Below are positions 20,101 to 28,411 of a stretch of DNA of 64,000 bases, in pieces. Each line of letters starts with the position of its first letter. Position 1 is the first letter of the stretch. The notes below the pieces were generated by a model that worked only from the letters and a program-made list of their open reading frames with translations, was not told the DNA's origin and ran no database searches. This DNA is from Gracilaria gracilis (taxonomy: Eukaryota > Rhodophyta > Florideophyceae > Gracilariales > Gracilariaceae), in contig JARGSG010000184.1 in the NCBI GenBank assembly GCA_030374805.1, positions 671,001 through 735,000 on the forward strand, written 5' to 3'. The position numbers and the translations under genes are program-made.

Positions 20101-20238
20101 AGAGGAACGACGTCCTTGAGGAATTTGGAAGCTCCTCAACTTCTTTCTATTATAGCAGCACGAGATATTGAAGAAGGAGAGGAGATATTTATGGACTATG
20201 GACGACCGTATGATTGGGCGAAGCAACTTTCCTCTTAA
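17200..20238 (+). CDS. DNA methyltransferase-SET fusion protein
   Basis: I place the start at the ATG at 17200 (MAPTDRDTMQRLYRSADI), because the upstream in-frame ATG at 17104 lies inside the palindrome. The product has 1,012 residues. An alpha-helical N-terminal 400 residues is not recognised. LVSSDEDDFEPAP follows, like a SUMO-interacting motif. Then a beta-class amino-methyltransferase appears: motif IV DPPF at 477-480 comes before motif I DPFAGTCTTG at 683-692, the order that defines the class. Such enzymes transfer methyl from S-adenosylmethionine to adenine N6 or cytosine N4. DPPF favours adenine. Motif I has Cys where Gly is usual. A SET domain occupies about 828-1000 (GLGVFATTAFKENDVICHFYG, CAAGYINDARY, GEEIFMDYG), the lysine-methyltransferase fold. 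The usual NHS turn is altered to NDA. The frame is fully intact. One polypeptide could therefore mark both DNA and histone (inference). Confidence 0.85.
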   Translation: MAPTDRDTMQRLYRSADIFFALRDSFAEEGSHKGRPREAGFRTIAQYAAENHERLDLARQFLETKVQSPNLGNFEIEDLKETVIRKKPLEQMYMVCRILDVTDDSSDTRTRDLMKMISRSPHALPIRCYLTPFLRSFTAVVKSQSDMFFRTFRSPTRFGILLYLSNLLYIMREKESRRQNKKRRLTTGAAPGIFLEGFPNFSKETCQRTGFAVERTIYAWDIFARGLGFDDVESMIYPYIMFDTNNMMFKVLDNRSIGYCPLSHHTRVEENVEPTMKRGGVVAAFSDDVDSNLRILAKEFLDDVHGMCTHERLYTLQGQNKHERWVTLEQLTPDMDRKARDPSHTRDEQFPERFDRLAEDLWKPILDATGCARAEASNADVEMVQAPVNLVSSDEDDFEPAPVPIRSKFDTLDRTVEPPKVAKGRFLPNAMKQLNELMRTSYSVLYNCNQKDLVVTHESLGMESTLTLGDAQLVLTDPPFNTRRRQGKSNSDHDVLTEKDMERAAGTINDVLRPGGHFIIFCAVEQFLKWFEIMNDTVRKERVAVVRNGKRVNEERFKPIFRVDKTPIVFIREPGNHNQNPTRVSSLMSVTEYAIHGLKRGLTSEEERSMVSLESFHYVPSTVEPYKNVVNNVPKRSKGELLTWRVKKKDGWKTQIIRPEQKSRELMKELISRFTKPGDKVVDPFAGTCTTGMACLSLPKHRKFIGCELDGACIEHATHHMTLHLARVINDGTTDISVDQSTLQSASRVVEAYPLTTRVSKAWRPPGKFPQYQRLPLHILVFLQKLWLDKSFFHLACNKAVGDWPEKYRGALDRVDSRSLLAQDASCSSVTVAKSTIKHPKAGLGVFATTAFKENDVICHFYGTLVYHNLSNRDETHTTYGKGMLGVTAERFRKYCIETELEGDVFLILTGNSGGDRKKPVVWVVPAPFCAAGYINDARYVEGDPEKDGLVPPRGWRDNNASIERTKRGTTSLRNLEAPQLLSIIAARDIEEGEEIFMDYGRPYDWAKQLSS

Positions 20239-20589
20239 GTGCTACAGTTTATAATGTATCATGTACTACTTGCGACTACCCTTCAAAGTAATTAAGTCAA
20301 TAAATGCTTCCGCATCTCCTGTCTTTACATTGTTACAATGATTATGCACGGTATGTTCTGAACCATGCATATACATGTTGAGGCATATGAACATCGGGGT
20401 GAACTTATGACTAGTTTTACAGGCCCGTTACGTGGAAACATTCCATAAAACAGGTGCAAAAATGATTGGTGCCAAGCATGGTAACATGGTGGGTACTCTG
20501 GCGTCCCCCGTCTTCACTGTGAATCACCTGTGCCACCGACGTTGTTCGTAGAAGGATACCCGCGTTTAGTTCGTAGTCTGGAACAACAC

Positions 20590-22824
20590 ATGGGTACCGG
20601 AAAAGGAAGAAAGCCATCTTCATCTTCTGGTGGCAGTAGACTGAAGGTATCTAAGCCTCAGGATAGATCCCAGCGCACATCAAAACGAACGCAGAGGGGT
20701 CGACAATCTCCCCCACCAAGTGGCAATGTTGAAAGAGTGGAAAAAGGGCCAGTGCGTAATCGAACAGCACCGCCAGCGCGTAATTGAACAGCCCCGCGGG
20801 CAGGGTTGCAACGAAAAGAGACTTCGAGGCCTACAGCGACAGAACGAGTTGGGAAGAAGCCTGAGGCAGCTCAGCCTGAGGACAGGGCCGAGACACGCAT
20901 TGAACAAACATCAGCAGCGATTGAGGTCGATGAAGATATTTCCGGGCCTTTCTATAGTCATGTAGATGAACAACAAACGTCTTCTGCGAGGGCACCGGTC
21001 TTAGAAAGCATTACTATTCCGGAAAGTCGAGACAGAGACACAAGGAAACGAATCCCAGTCGCTCATCAAAGTGGTAGTGAAATCGAAAACGATAGACCCA
21101 CAAGAAGGAGAAGGCTGTCGCCAAATGAGAATGAGCGCAATCTATCAGGTCCCCAACTGCGACGTACGCCTGTGGAACAAGAACAGCAACGGATATCGAC
21201 CCAAGTAGGAAGTGTTCGACAGCATTATTCGCCCGTTCAACGCCTTTATGGAGAAGTGCAAGAAGATGATATGAGAGGTACCGAAATGAGAGGAATTGAC
21301 TTGGACGGCGTGACGGGAGCGGAATCTGGGAGGGGAGGAGACGAAATGGAGAACAAGAGTAGAGCGGAACTGATTGAACTCGTGAATACGCTCAAAACAC
21401 AAGTACAGAAAAGTGAGTCCGCCACAATGATGGCTGGAATATGTATGAAGTACGCAGAGGAGCAGAACAAAGAACTCCAACAAAAGCTTCGGGACAAAGA
21501 TCTAATAATCGAGAGCCTTCGTGGTGTCATCAACGTGAGGACGGAGAACACAAGTGGTGTGAAAGAGCCAGGTAAAAGTGGGCGAAAGAAGTTGGCAATC
21601 TCGATTCGGGATGAATTTAAGGGGGTTGCTCGGGGTGTTTACCACAGCATGACTCAATACGCAAAGAGGGAGACATGCGAACTTGTGTTTGAGGAGGGAG
21701 CTACAGAAAGAAACTGGAGGAATCGCGCTGAGTATCTATCTGTCAATGCCTCAGAAGGGGTCATAACGGAACGTGATACTGGACGAGGTTTGGTTCCCAA
21801 ATCACCCGTAGAGCTTATGGATGGTCTTGGAATGTACACACCGTCGTTTGCAGGAGGAACAGATGGGCTATTGAAGCACCTGGTCCATCTCTAATTGAAG
21901 CAAGTGAGGTGGGATGGTATTAGGCGTTGTGGGTTGGAAGGAGCGTGTGTGACGGAGGTATGTGAGGACCTGTGTCTGAAGCAAAGAATGCGTCAGACAA
22001 TGAGTGATGTGGTGGGAGTGAGAAAAAGAAATTCGAGAGACAAGCTGTTCTTCTTGCTCGGTTACGATCTAATTTGGAAACGGGCGAAGCACACAGCCGA
22101 GAACGCTGAGGAGTTGAAAAAGCAAGTGGACGAGGCCCAAGTGAAACTATGGAAGAAGAACTCAGATGGCTCTACAAACACATCGTGGTGGCGTAAAGCT
22201 CCGTTAAGTGCGTTGGTATACTCTGAACATACTGCAAGTTCACAGGACCTTGCAAGCGATGAACAGGATGAGTTGTTTGGGAATTATGTTGGGTTACAAG
22301 TTTTACAGGAGTTCAGGGGATTTGAAGTGGAACAAGATGACAGTACGCCCGTCGAAAGCACCATACTTCTGTTGGCACGTCTGGATGCCTGGGTGTACTC
22401 TGTCATTAAGCTGTTGGGAACAGGTTCTAGTCTGGGTGGTCAGCGTCAAAGGGAGTTCAGTAAGGCGTTTGGTGAGATACTACCAGTCTGTGTGGAGCAG
22501 CTACTACACACCGCTTACGACATTGTGAACGAAACACATAACACAGAACTCACAAACTATGGCAGGGAAAATGAACATTGGAGTGGTGTCGACGGAAATG
22601 GGGTGCGAGAGGCGACGGTTGCAGTAGGAATGCCTTCCAGTGGAAAGTTCGTCCTGTTGTTGACAAAAGCGTTCTTTAATGAGAATATCAGCCGTCGGCT
22701 TGGTTCCATTCACGACTGTGTTATCGCAGAATGTGAAGAACAGGACATCAACTTCCATAAGATTGGATGCCGAACCAACACTCGTACTGAACTCTTGGAG
22801 CACGAGGAGCGCGAACTGGAGTGA
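20590..22824 (+). pseudogene. Coiled-coil protein gene with two in-frame stops
   Basis: One frame runs from the ATG at 20590 (MGTGKGRKPSSSSGGSRLK) to the TGA at 22824, about 744 codons, broken only by TGA at 20785-20787 and TAA at 21892-21894. The TGA lies in a short internal duplication: 'CGTAATCGAACAGC' occurs 24 bases before 'CGTAATTGAACAGC', so the stop is a C-to-T change of a CGA Arg codon. The TAA would similarly come from CAA. The N-terminal third is basic and low in complexity, with RRRRLSPNENE. The centre is a coiled coil (LIELVNTLKTQVQKSESA, then EEQNKELQQKLRDKDLIIES). The C-terminal third looks helical and folded. Family unknown. It is convergent with the transposase gene, 53 bp apart. 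An intact homologue would settle whether this is one protein. Confidence 0.55.
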
Positions 22825-22877
22825 TATGGTGCATCATATACAGATATACTTTCCGTAAAGCTTCTTGGTCTATAAAG

Positions 22878-25800
22878 CTACTTCTTTGGCGGCTCCCGAT
22901 AGAAACGATTGACATAGAAGCGATGCTCATACCAGTGCAGGGGACCCCGAAATGGTCTGGCTGGATAGTTTGAACGAACTGCGTGAAAGACACCCAGAAT
23001 AGCAGGTAGGGTTGTCCATCCATACCATGGGGTCGTGTTTTGTATTCTAGTAGGTCTGGAGGCAGTTCCGACTACATGAGATGTGTGGTCCAGTTCGTCA
23101 TCCGTAGCCCATCGCAAGAGCACGCATCCAAGTACCCGGTCTATGTTGGTAACCGGTGGAACCACTTCAAAGTATCGTATGAATGCAAATTCTTTCGTTA
23201 CATGAGGCTGCGTTTTTGAGGATGTTCTAACAAGTGCTACTGTCTGAGCAAACCATACCGATTCCGCTGGTGATGTATTCATCTGTTTCCCTTTCACCAT
23301 AATCGGTGAGTACTTGGGGGTTCGTGACGGCCCAAACGCAGGGCACGCAAACACGCGTTGCTCCTTTTTGAACTGCGGCTGTGTGAAGGTGATGTTGTTT
23401 GATAATTCATCGTATTCATCGAGGTTGGGAGGTAGAGCACCAAGTATGAAAGCGGATTTGACAAAGGAGAGCGTGATATCCTTCGTGACATAATGGCTAT
23501 ACTGTTCTGAGAGAACTTCTTTCGTGAGATTCAGAAAGGGGGTCAGACCGGTTTCTCCAATCTGGGATATAACGGATACAGTGTCTGAGCTAAACCGTTT
23601 GGATATCACGTTCGTTAGAATGAAGTCGAATGTGTTTGAATGTGAATGTGATGAGATTATGGATTCGCATTCAACAATATCCTGGAGCTCGATATCGATT
23701 CCATCTCGAGACATTCTGGGAAATGTCTTTGGCGGCATCATTCGACTTGCACTTCTCTTCCCTGGGTTCAAACCTTCTCTCCATTGCTTCTGTCGTTCTT
23801 GATGTTCGATAGATTGAATAGTCTCAGAGACAGCTGAATTAGTTCGCCGGGATGTTTTCCGATAGTTGTTTTTGAAGAGCAAATGAGCGTGCTCATACAC
23901 TCCAGCATCATAGTACTTCATATTACCTAGACGACGTATGTCGTCAACAATGTGGTCTAAGAGATGAAACTTGAGTGTTCCCAGTCCGGATGGGTGGAAC
24001 GCTGCCAGGACGTTTGACGCATTTTCTTTGAAGGATATGATGTCTTTTTGAAGTGTATCAAGGGCAACGGAAGACCATTCTTCTGACTTATTGTAGCGAA
24101 AGATAGTGGCCACCAGGTCTGAATACTTGGTGAACACTGTTGTGATGGGAGCATCATCCTCTTCCCCGCAACATGTATCGAAGAAAGCCCCAATAAAGGG
24201 GAAGACCATATCCAAAGCTTTGTAGTCCTTCGCTTCAAGCATTCCCCTTAGACCGTCTTTGGTGAATATACCATTGAGAGACTTTCCCTTTTCTTTGGTT
24301 GAAAAGTCAATAATTAGCCCTGGTGCAGGAGAGTCTCTTTGAATGGCTGCAAGAATAGAGTTGGAATGGTTGAGTACGAGGGTCCGAATGCTCTTAAACG
24401 TTCTGGAAGAGCCTGATAGGGCGGACGTGAACAGCACCTCTGACTGGAGTCGCTCCATGGCCGTTGTTTTTATAAGCTTTGAAACGCCGAGATGAAGGTT
24501 GTGAAGAGGTTCGAACGAGGACAGACTGTAGGGCGTAAGACTTGGTATCCAGTTCAAAGTTGAGTATTGTTCTAGGAAAGAAGGTACATGGGAAAGAGAT
24601 TGAGACTGCAAGAGAACTTGGGCCTGGATCTTTCTCTCCCGGGACTGTTTAGGACGACGGTTCTGAGCATCCTCTTCAGACTTGGTTAGAAGTGATGAAT
24701 GTGCTGCTCGAACATTCATGGTGTGCGTTAAGCTACGGGATGGTACTTGACAAGGAATAGGGCTTTGAAGTTGTTCTCTTTGTACCAGACAACGATGGCA
24801 CGGGCGTTTGGTGAGGGTTCCATGCGACACAGAAAGAATATCTTTAGCCTCTGGAATGTCCGCGCAATAGCTTGCGAGGATGGGATGGCAAACACGCCTT
24901 CTTTCATCCGCAGATGTGAAAGGGAGCCCACACTTCCAAAGCCGGACAACGGGTTCCAAAATGAGCTTCAGAGATTGGTGCAAAACTGGCATTCTTGCCT
25001 CTCGAAGGGAAGCAGAAGGCACGGAAGGCATTCCATCAAAGAAGGAATCACTTTGTACCTCCTCTAGTTCTGTCGGTATGTACGCGACAATGGTTAGGTC
25101 CTCGGAGATACACTTTTGACGTAGTGAATCTGAGAGGTTAAGAAGGGTTAAGTGAAGAGGATAGGAAGTGACGGAAGATTGCTTCAAAGAGGTATAAGAT
25201 TTATCCGTATAAAGCTGTAGTAGACCTATAAATGACTCAATTCCGCTATCTTCGTTTCTATACCACACGTGCCCTACATCCGAGGAAGACTTCACGAGAG
25301 TGCTAAGATGGCGGTACACGTCTCTTGCGAGGCGGGCGGTCATGGGGTGTGAAAGGGTGCCATGAGGAAAGCGGTTGTTCTGCGATGGCTGAAAGAAAGT
25401 GTTCTCAGAGTTAGAGAGTTTAAATTGCTGCAAAAGAACTTTCAGAGGGTCTTTGGAGTAAAGTTTGGCCCGGAACTTACCGTCGGATGTGGTAACAAAG
25501 CGTTCCTCAAACCTGTCTTTAGTAGCGTACCTATGAAATATGGAGTGCTTCAGCTCCGTGCAACGTTTCGAGGAGGTAATTATCTCATTGAACCTCTGTT
25601 GCGAGAAACGGGGATTGCGGAGAAGAGATATTATCTCGTCAGCAGCCTTATGGCCTAAGTTGGATGCAACGGAAGCAAGACAGACAACGAGGTAATCCAT
25701 GTGCAGCTCTTGGAGCGAACTTTCGGATGGTGGCGGAGAGGGGGAAGGTACCAAGCGCGGCTGTGGAGGGGGTTCGAGACGGCGGTACTCTGTGTCAGGA

Positions 25801-26081
25801 ACGGGTGTGTCGGAAGCGGCTTGAGGGAGAGAGTCCAGAGCGGTAGAGGGGATGAAGAGAGGCGCATCGTCGGTACGCGAGTCCGAAAGAGACGGTGACG
25901 GCGGAGGCAACGGGATGTGTGTTGATTTCTGTCGCTCGGAGCTCCGCACTTCTGGTTCTGGTGAGCGCGCGTGCCTTCGCTGAGAAACGCGTCGTTGGGG
26001 GCAGTTTGCGATGTGCTGGCGCAGAGAGAGGATGTTCCTTGTTCGGTAGGGACACCCCGGCGCGCGGCATGGGTAGCTCAT
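22878..26081 (-). CDS. Plavaka/KDZ-like DDE transposase with zinc finger
   Basis: The ATG at 26081 gives a protein of about 1,067 residues. The frame extends a further 52 codons upstream. It opens with a zinc finger (CRAPGCPYRTRNILSLRQHIANC, Cys-Cys-His-Cys spacing), then a disordered Pro/Ser region of about 130 residues. Signs of the Plavaka branch (related to CACTA/Tnp2 transposases) follow: an RNase H-like core with PVVRLWKCGLPFTS, the Cys pair in KRPCHRCLVQREQL, the helix FEPLHNLHLGVSKLIK, and YDAGVYEHAHLLFKNNYRKT, which matches the conserved Glu-x-x-His...Lys-x-x-Tyr-Arg block carrying the last catalytic acid. Length and layout agree with fungal members. It should cut and rejoin the element at its inverted repeats. 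The frame is open to a TAG at 22878. It is the only transposase in the element and lies near the right end, read inwards. Confidence 0.78.
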   Translation of the reverse strand: MSYPCRAPGCPYRTRNILSLRQHIANCPQRRVSQRRHARSPEPEVRSSERQKSTHIPLPPPSPSLSDSRTDDAPLFIPSTALDSLPQAASDTPVPDTEYRRLEPPPQPRLVPSPSPPPSESSLQELHMDYLVVCLASVASNLGHKAADEIISLLRNPRFSQQRFNEIITSSKRCTELKHSIFHRYATKDRFEERFVTTSDGKFRAKLYSKDPLKVLLQQFKLSNSENTFFQPSQNNRFPHGTLSHPMTARLARDVYRHLSTLVKSSSDVGHVWYRNEDSGIESFIGLLQLYTDKSYTSLKQSSVTSYPLHLTLLNLSDSLRQKCISEDLTIVAYIPTELEEVQSDSFFDGMPSVPSASLREARMPVLHQSLKLILEPVVRLWKCGLPFTSADERRRVCHPILASYCADIPEAKDILSVSHGTLTKRPCHRCLVQREQLQSPIPCQVPSRSLTHTMNVRAAHSSLLTKSEEDAQNRRPKQSRERKIQAQVLLQSQSLSHVPSFLEQYSTLNWIPSLTPYSLSSFEPLHNLHLGVSKLIKTTAMERLQSEVLFTSALSGSSRTFKSIRTLVLNHSNSILAAIQRDSPAPGLIIDFSTKEKGKSLNGIFTKDGLRGMLEAKDYKALDMVFPFIGAFFDTCCGEEDDAPITTVFTKYSDLVATIFRYNKSEEWSSVALDTLQKDIISFKENASNVLAAFHPSGLGTLKFHLLDHIVDDIRRLGNMKYYDAGVYEHAHLLFKNNYRKTSRRTNSAVSETIQSIEHQERQKQWREGLNPGKRSASRMMPPKTFPRMSRDGIDIELQDIVECESIISSHSHSNTFDFILTNVISKRFSSDTVSVISQIGETGLTPFLNLTKEVLSEQYSHYVTKDITLSFVKSAFILGALPPNLDEYDELSNNITFTQPQFKKEQRVFACPAFGPSRTPKYSPIMVKGKQMNTSPAESVWFAQTVALVRTSSKTQPHVTKEFAFIRYFEVVPPVTNIDRVLGCVLLRWATDDELDHTSHVVGTASRPTRIQNTTPWYGWTTLPAILGVFHAVRSNYPARPFRGPLHWYEHRFYVNRFYREPPKK

Positions 26082-26639
26082 GGCGTGGGTCGCGGCGAAG
26101 GAAAGGTGTGAGAGCAGTTGAATTCGCGGTGGGTTGAAAGGCTGAAGAAGAGTGAAGAAAGAGACAGTGGAGTGGAGGGTGAGAAACAGACAGGCGGATG
26201 GTGGGAGAATTATTGTGTGCGCCAGTGCGGGGTGCACGGAGCATGCAGGGGGAACGTATCTGTGATGCTACGCGTTCAAACTCAAAATAAGCCAGTTTGA
26301 ACGGGTTTCAAATGTTTCTTGTACAGCTGTACAGAAATCAAGACACGACGGGGAGATTAACAGTTGCTGTGTATTTCACGGGCTGGCAGCGCAGAACGCT
26401 GCGTCGCGTCACTGTCGTGCGGCGTTCCATGTTCCTCGTCGCATAGCCGATGTTTCCCCGCTCTCCTATCGTCGGTAGAGAGTGGTTTGGTGGAAAGACT
26501 AGAATGTCTCTGGACGCGCGCCATAGAAATGTTGTCTTTCCACCCAAGCGCGCATGCTTCGTGCGCGTGCGTATGTCGGGCGGTCTATTTCCCGGTACGT
26601 GGTACGTTTTGGGCTTGTGTGGTGTTGCGGGTTGTTTGA

Positions 26640-27150
26640 GCGTCGTGCTGACTTTTTCGTGCGGACGAACGTTTGTTTTGTGTCTCTTATCGTGCGCAGG
26701 GCTCACAGGTTTGCTTGTGTCGAGTTGGAGAGGGAGGTGAGACAACAACGTTGTTCGTTTGTTTCGAGAAAATGAGGGTCTCTGACTATTGTTTTTGCTG
26801 CTTTCATTTGTGTACAGGGTCTACGTGTTTGGTTGTAATGAGTTATGGCTGAGTCGAGAGAGAGAGAGAGAGAGGTGAGTGACAAACTTTCTTTTTCATG
26901 GTGAGGTAAGGGAAGCGACACTAACTACTGGGATTTCTGCTCTCTCCTTGGTTCCGTGGGAGTGTACAAGGTAAGTGTTGCGGGTGGTTCCAGCGGCGTG
27001 CTGAATTTTTTTCTGCTGACGAACGTTTGTTTTGTGTCTCTCATCGCGCGCAGGACTCATATGTTTGGTTGTGTCGAGTGTTGGAGAGAGGTGAGTGAAC
27101 AACGTTGTTCGTTCGTTTCGAGAAAAGGAGGGTCTCTGATTACTGTTTTC
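26640..27150 (+). repeat. 356-bp-period duplication with splice-like signals
   Basis: A block at 26640-26790 recurs at 26996-27150 with few changes. Each copy has TGTGTCTC(T/A)TCGYGCGCAG, a 3' splice-like site, followed by about 35 bp, then GGTGAG, a 5' splice-like site, and a similar downstream acceptor (TTGTGTACAG / TCGTGTGCAG). No long frame is present. This suggests tiny non-coding exons separated by short introns on the plus strand, between the transposase promoter and the right end. Confidence 0.55.
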
Positions 27151-27211
27151 TGCTTTCGATTCGTGTGCAGGGTTTACGTCTTTGGTTGTTGGGTTCTGTG
27201 GGGTTGTTGGT

Positions 27212-27590
27212 TCTTTCTGGATCTTTACATGTCTAGGTTTGTGCAGTGGTTGGATGGTAATTGAAGGTGAGTGATCTACTTTGGTTGCGTTTGTGTGACT
27301 TAGAACGGACGTACTAACATGTTCTGCGTTTCTCTCTTTCTGGATCTTTACATGTCTAGGTTTGTGCAGTGGTTGGATGGTAATTGAAGGTGAGTGATCT
27401 ACTTTGGTTGCGTTTGTGTGACTTAGAACGGACGTACTAACATGTTCTGCGTTTCTCTCTTTCTGGATCTTTAGATGTCTAGGTTTGTGCAGTGGTTGGA
27501 TGGTAATTGAAGGTGAGTGATCTCCTTCCGTTGTGTTTGTGTGACTTAGAACGGACGTACTAACATGTTCTGCGTTTCTGTTTGCAGATT
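27212..27590 (+). repeat. 123-bp tandem repeat with intron signals (about 3 copies)
   Basis: Units start near 27219, 27342 and 27465 with a period of 123 bp. Each holds GGTGAGTGATC (5' splice-like), the consensus branch site TACTAAC, and a pyrimidine run. In the last unit this is followed by TTTGCAG at about 27582-27588, an ideal 3' splice site. The last unit alone would be a 75-bp intron. No protein is encoded. Confidence 0.7.
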
Positions 27591-27742
27591 GGTATTCTGG
27601 GGATAGTCTGTTTTGTCGACTTTACTCGTGCGGCACCTGGCAGCGGTATGTGATTGTAGAGGTAAGTGGTGCCTTGGCCTACTTTGGCGATGACTGGTAT
27701 CTATCCAAGCTTGTTTTATGTATTATGCTTATTGTCGAAAGG

Positions 27743-27836
27743 ACTTTCAGAGGTACAGGGGGTGATTTCTGCGGTCCTTGACATATCATACGATATGTCA
27801 ACCACCGCAGAGGTCACAACCTATACCTCTGAAAGT
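27743..27836. other. Imperfect hairpin, about 94 bp
   Basis: The outer arms are ACTTTCAGAGGT and ACCTCTGAAAGT, a middle pair is CTGCGGT/ACCGCAG, and the tip is TTGACATATCATACGATATGTCAA. This could fold as a long interrupted stem in RNA or as a cruciform. Confidence 0.7.
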
Positions 27837-27872
27837 ACTTTAGATCGCGTTGGGTGGCATAGTGATAGGATT

Positions 27873-27916
27873 CCACACCGTCCCCCGCACCCTGCGGGTG
27901 CGGGGAACGGTGTGGG
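27873..27916. other. GC-rich hairpin
   Basis: CCACACCGT...CCCCGCACCCTGCGGGTGCGGGGAACGGTGTGG forms a strong stem of more than 15 pairs. With no T-run after it, a bacterial-type terminator is not implied. It may mark the end of the splice-signal transcript or be a protein site. Confidence 0.7.
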
Positions 27917-28029
27917 GAGGGATGAGGTAGGTAGTAGAATGGATAGGATGGTAGATAAAATAGTAGTAGGGTCCGAAATAGGAGCATACGATTGATGAGT
28001 AAAGAGCATGAATGAGCACACCTTGACCC

Positions 28030-28392
28030 ATAAACTAGCGAAGATGGAAAAGCATGCGAGCGTGAACTTCAGGCTTGGCTAGTAGAAACTAGGGGCTGAA
28101 CTAGCAAGAAAGGAAAAGCGTGGAGTTTGTACTGCATAGCTAAACTAGCACAAATGTAATACGGAGTAGTTTCTCATGCACGCTCCAACTAGCACAGATG
28201 TAATACGGAGTAGTTTCTCATGCACGCGCCAACTAGCACAGATGTAATAGCTGCAAGTTAATTTTTCAGAAAAAATCTAGAGGAACAGAGGCCGCATCTA
28301 GCGCTTTTGTAATAGGAGATACAGGGAATTTTTCAAAAAATTAACTAGCGGAACAGTTGCATTGCCTAGCGGAACAGTGCAAAAAACTAGCG
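28030..28392 (-). repeat. Right subterminal motif cluster
   Basis: AACTAGC (minus strand GCTAGTT) occurs about eight times between 28033 and 28390, with three tandem 42-bp units at 28145-28250 (ACTAGCACAGATGTAATACG). CTGTTCCGCTAG occurs in the last 70 bp. These are the same motifs as at the left end, inverted, which is what transposase-binding subterminal repeats look like. Confidence 0.75.
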
Positions 28393-28409
28393 TTCCGGGA
28401 ACACAGACG
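28393..28409 (-). repeat. Right terminal inverted repeat
   Basis: On the minus strand CGTCTGTGTTCCCGGAA starts at 28409. It matches the left end at 16 of 17 bases. GT at 28410-28411 is the second copy of the target duplication. Confidence 0.85.
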
Positions 28410-28411
28410 GT

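Larger units (their letters stand above)
8247..28409. mobile_element. Large Plavaka/KDZ-like DNA transposon with epigenetic cargo
   Basis: This is a 20,163-bp element bounded by 17-bp terminal inverted repeats (one mismatch) and a GT duplication, inserted in the chromodomain codons of retrotransposon A. It encodes a zinc-finger DDE transposase of the Plavaka type (22878-26081). It also carries at least seven other genes or relics: coiled-coil protein, membrane protein, ketopantoate-reductase-like protein, dioxygenase-like relic, ParB-fold protein, DNA methyltransferase-SET fusion and a broken coiled-coil gene. Both ends carry clustered CTAGTT and CTGTTCC motifs in inverted orientation, the usual design of transposase-binding subterminal regions. 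Several frames are broken by stops that could each arise from one C-to-T change, so this copy is probably not fully functional, but the transposase and methyltransferase-SET frames are open. Confidence 0.88.

Noticed and set aside
27873-27916. Rho-independent terminator
   Set aside because: There is no T-run after the stem, and the setting is eukaryotic.
27212-28250. A CRISPR-like array
   Set aside because: The repeats are 123 and 42 bp in direct contact, with no unique spacers, in a eukaryotic transposon end.
8247-28409. The 20-kb segment as cargo of retrotransposon A itself
   Set aside because: Its own inverted ends, GT duplication and exact repair of the chromodomain frame show that it is a separate later insertion. 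Some of its genes also run against the retrotransposon.
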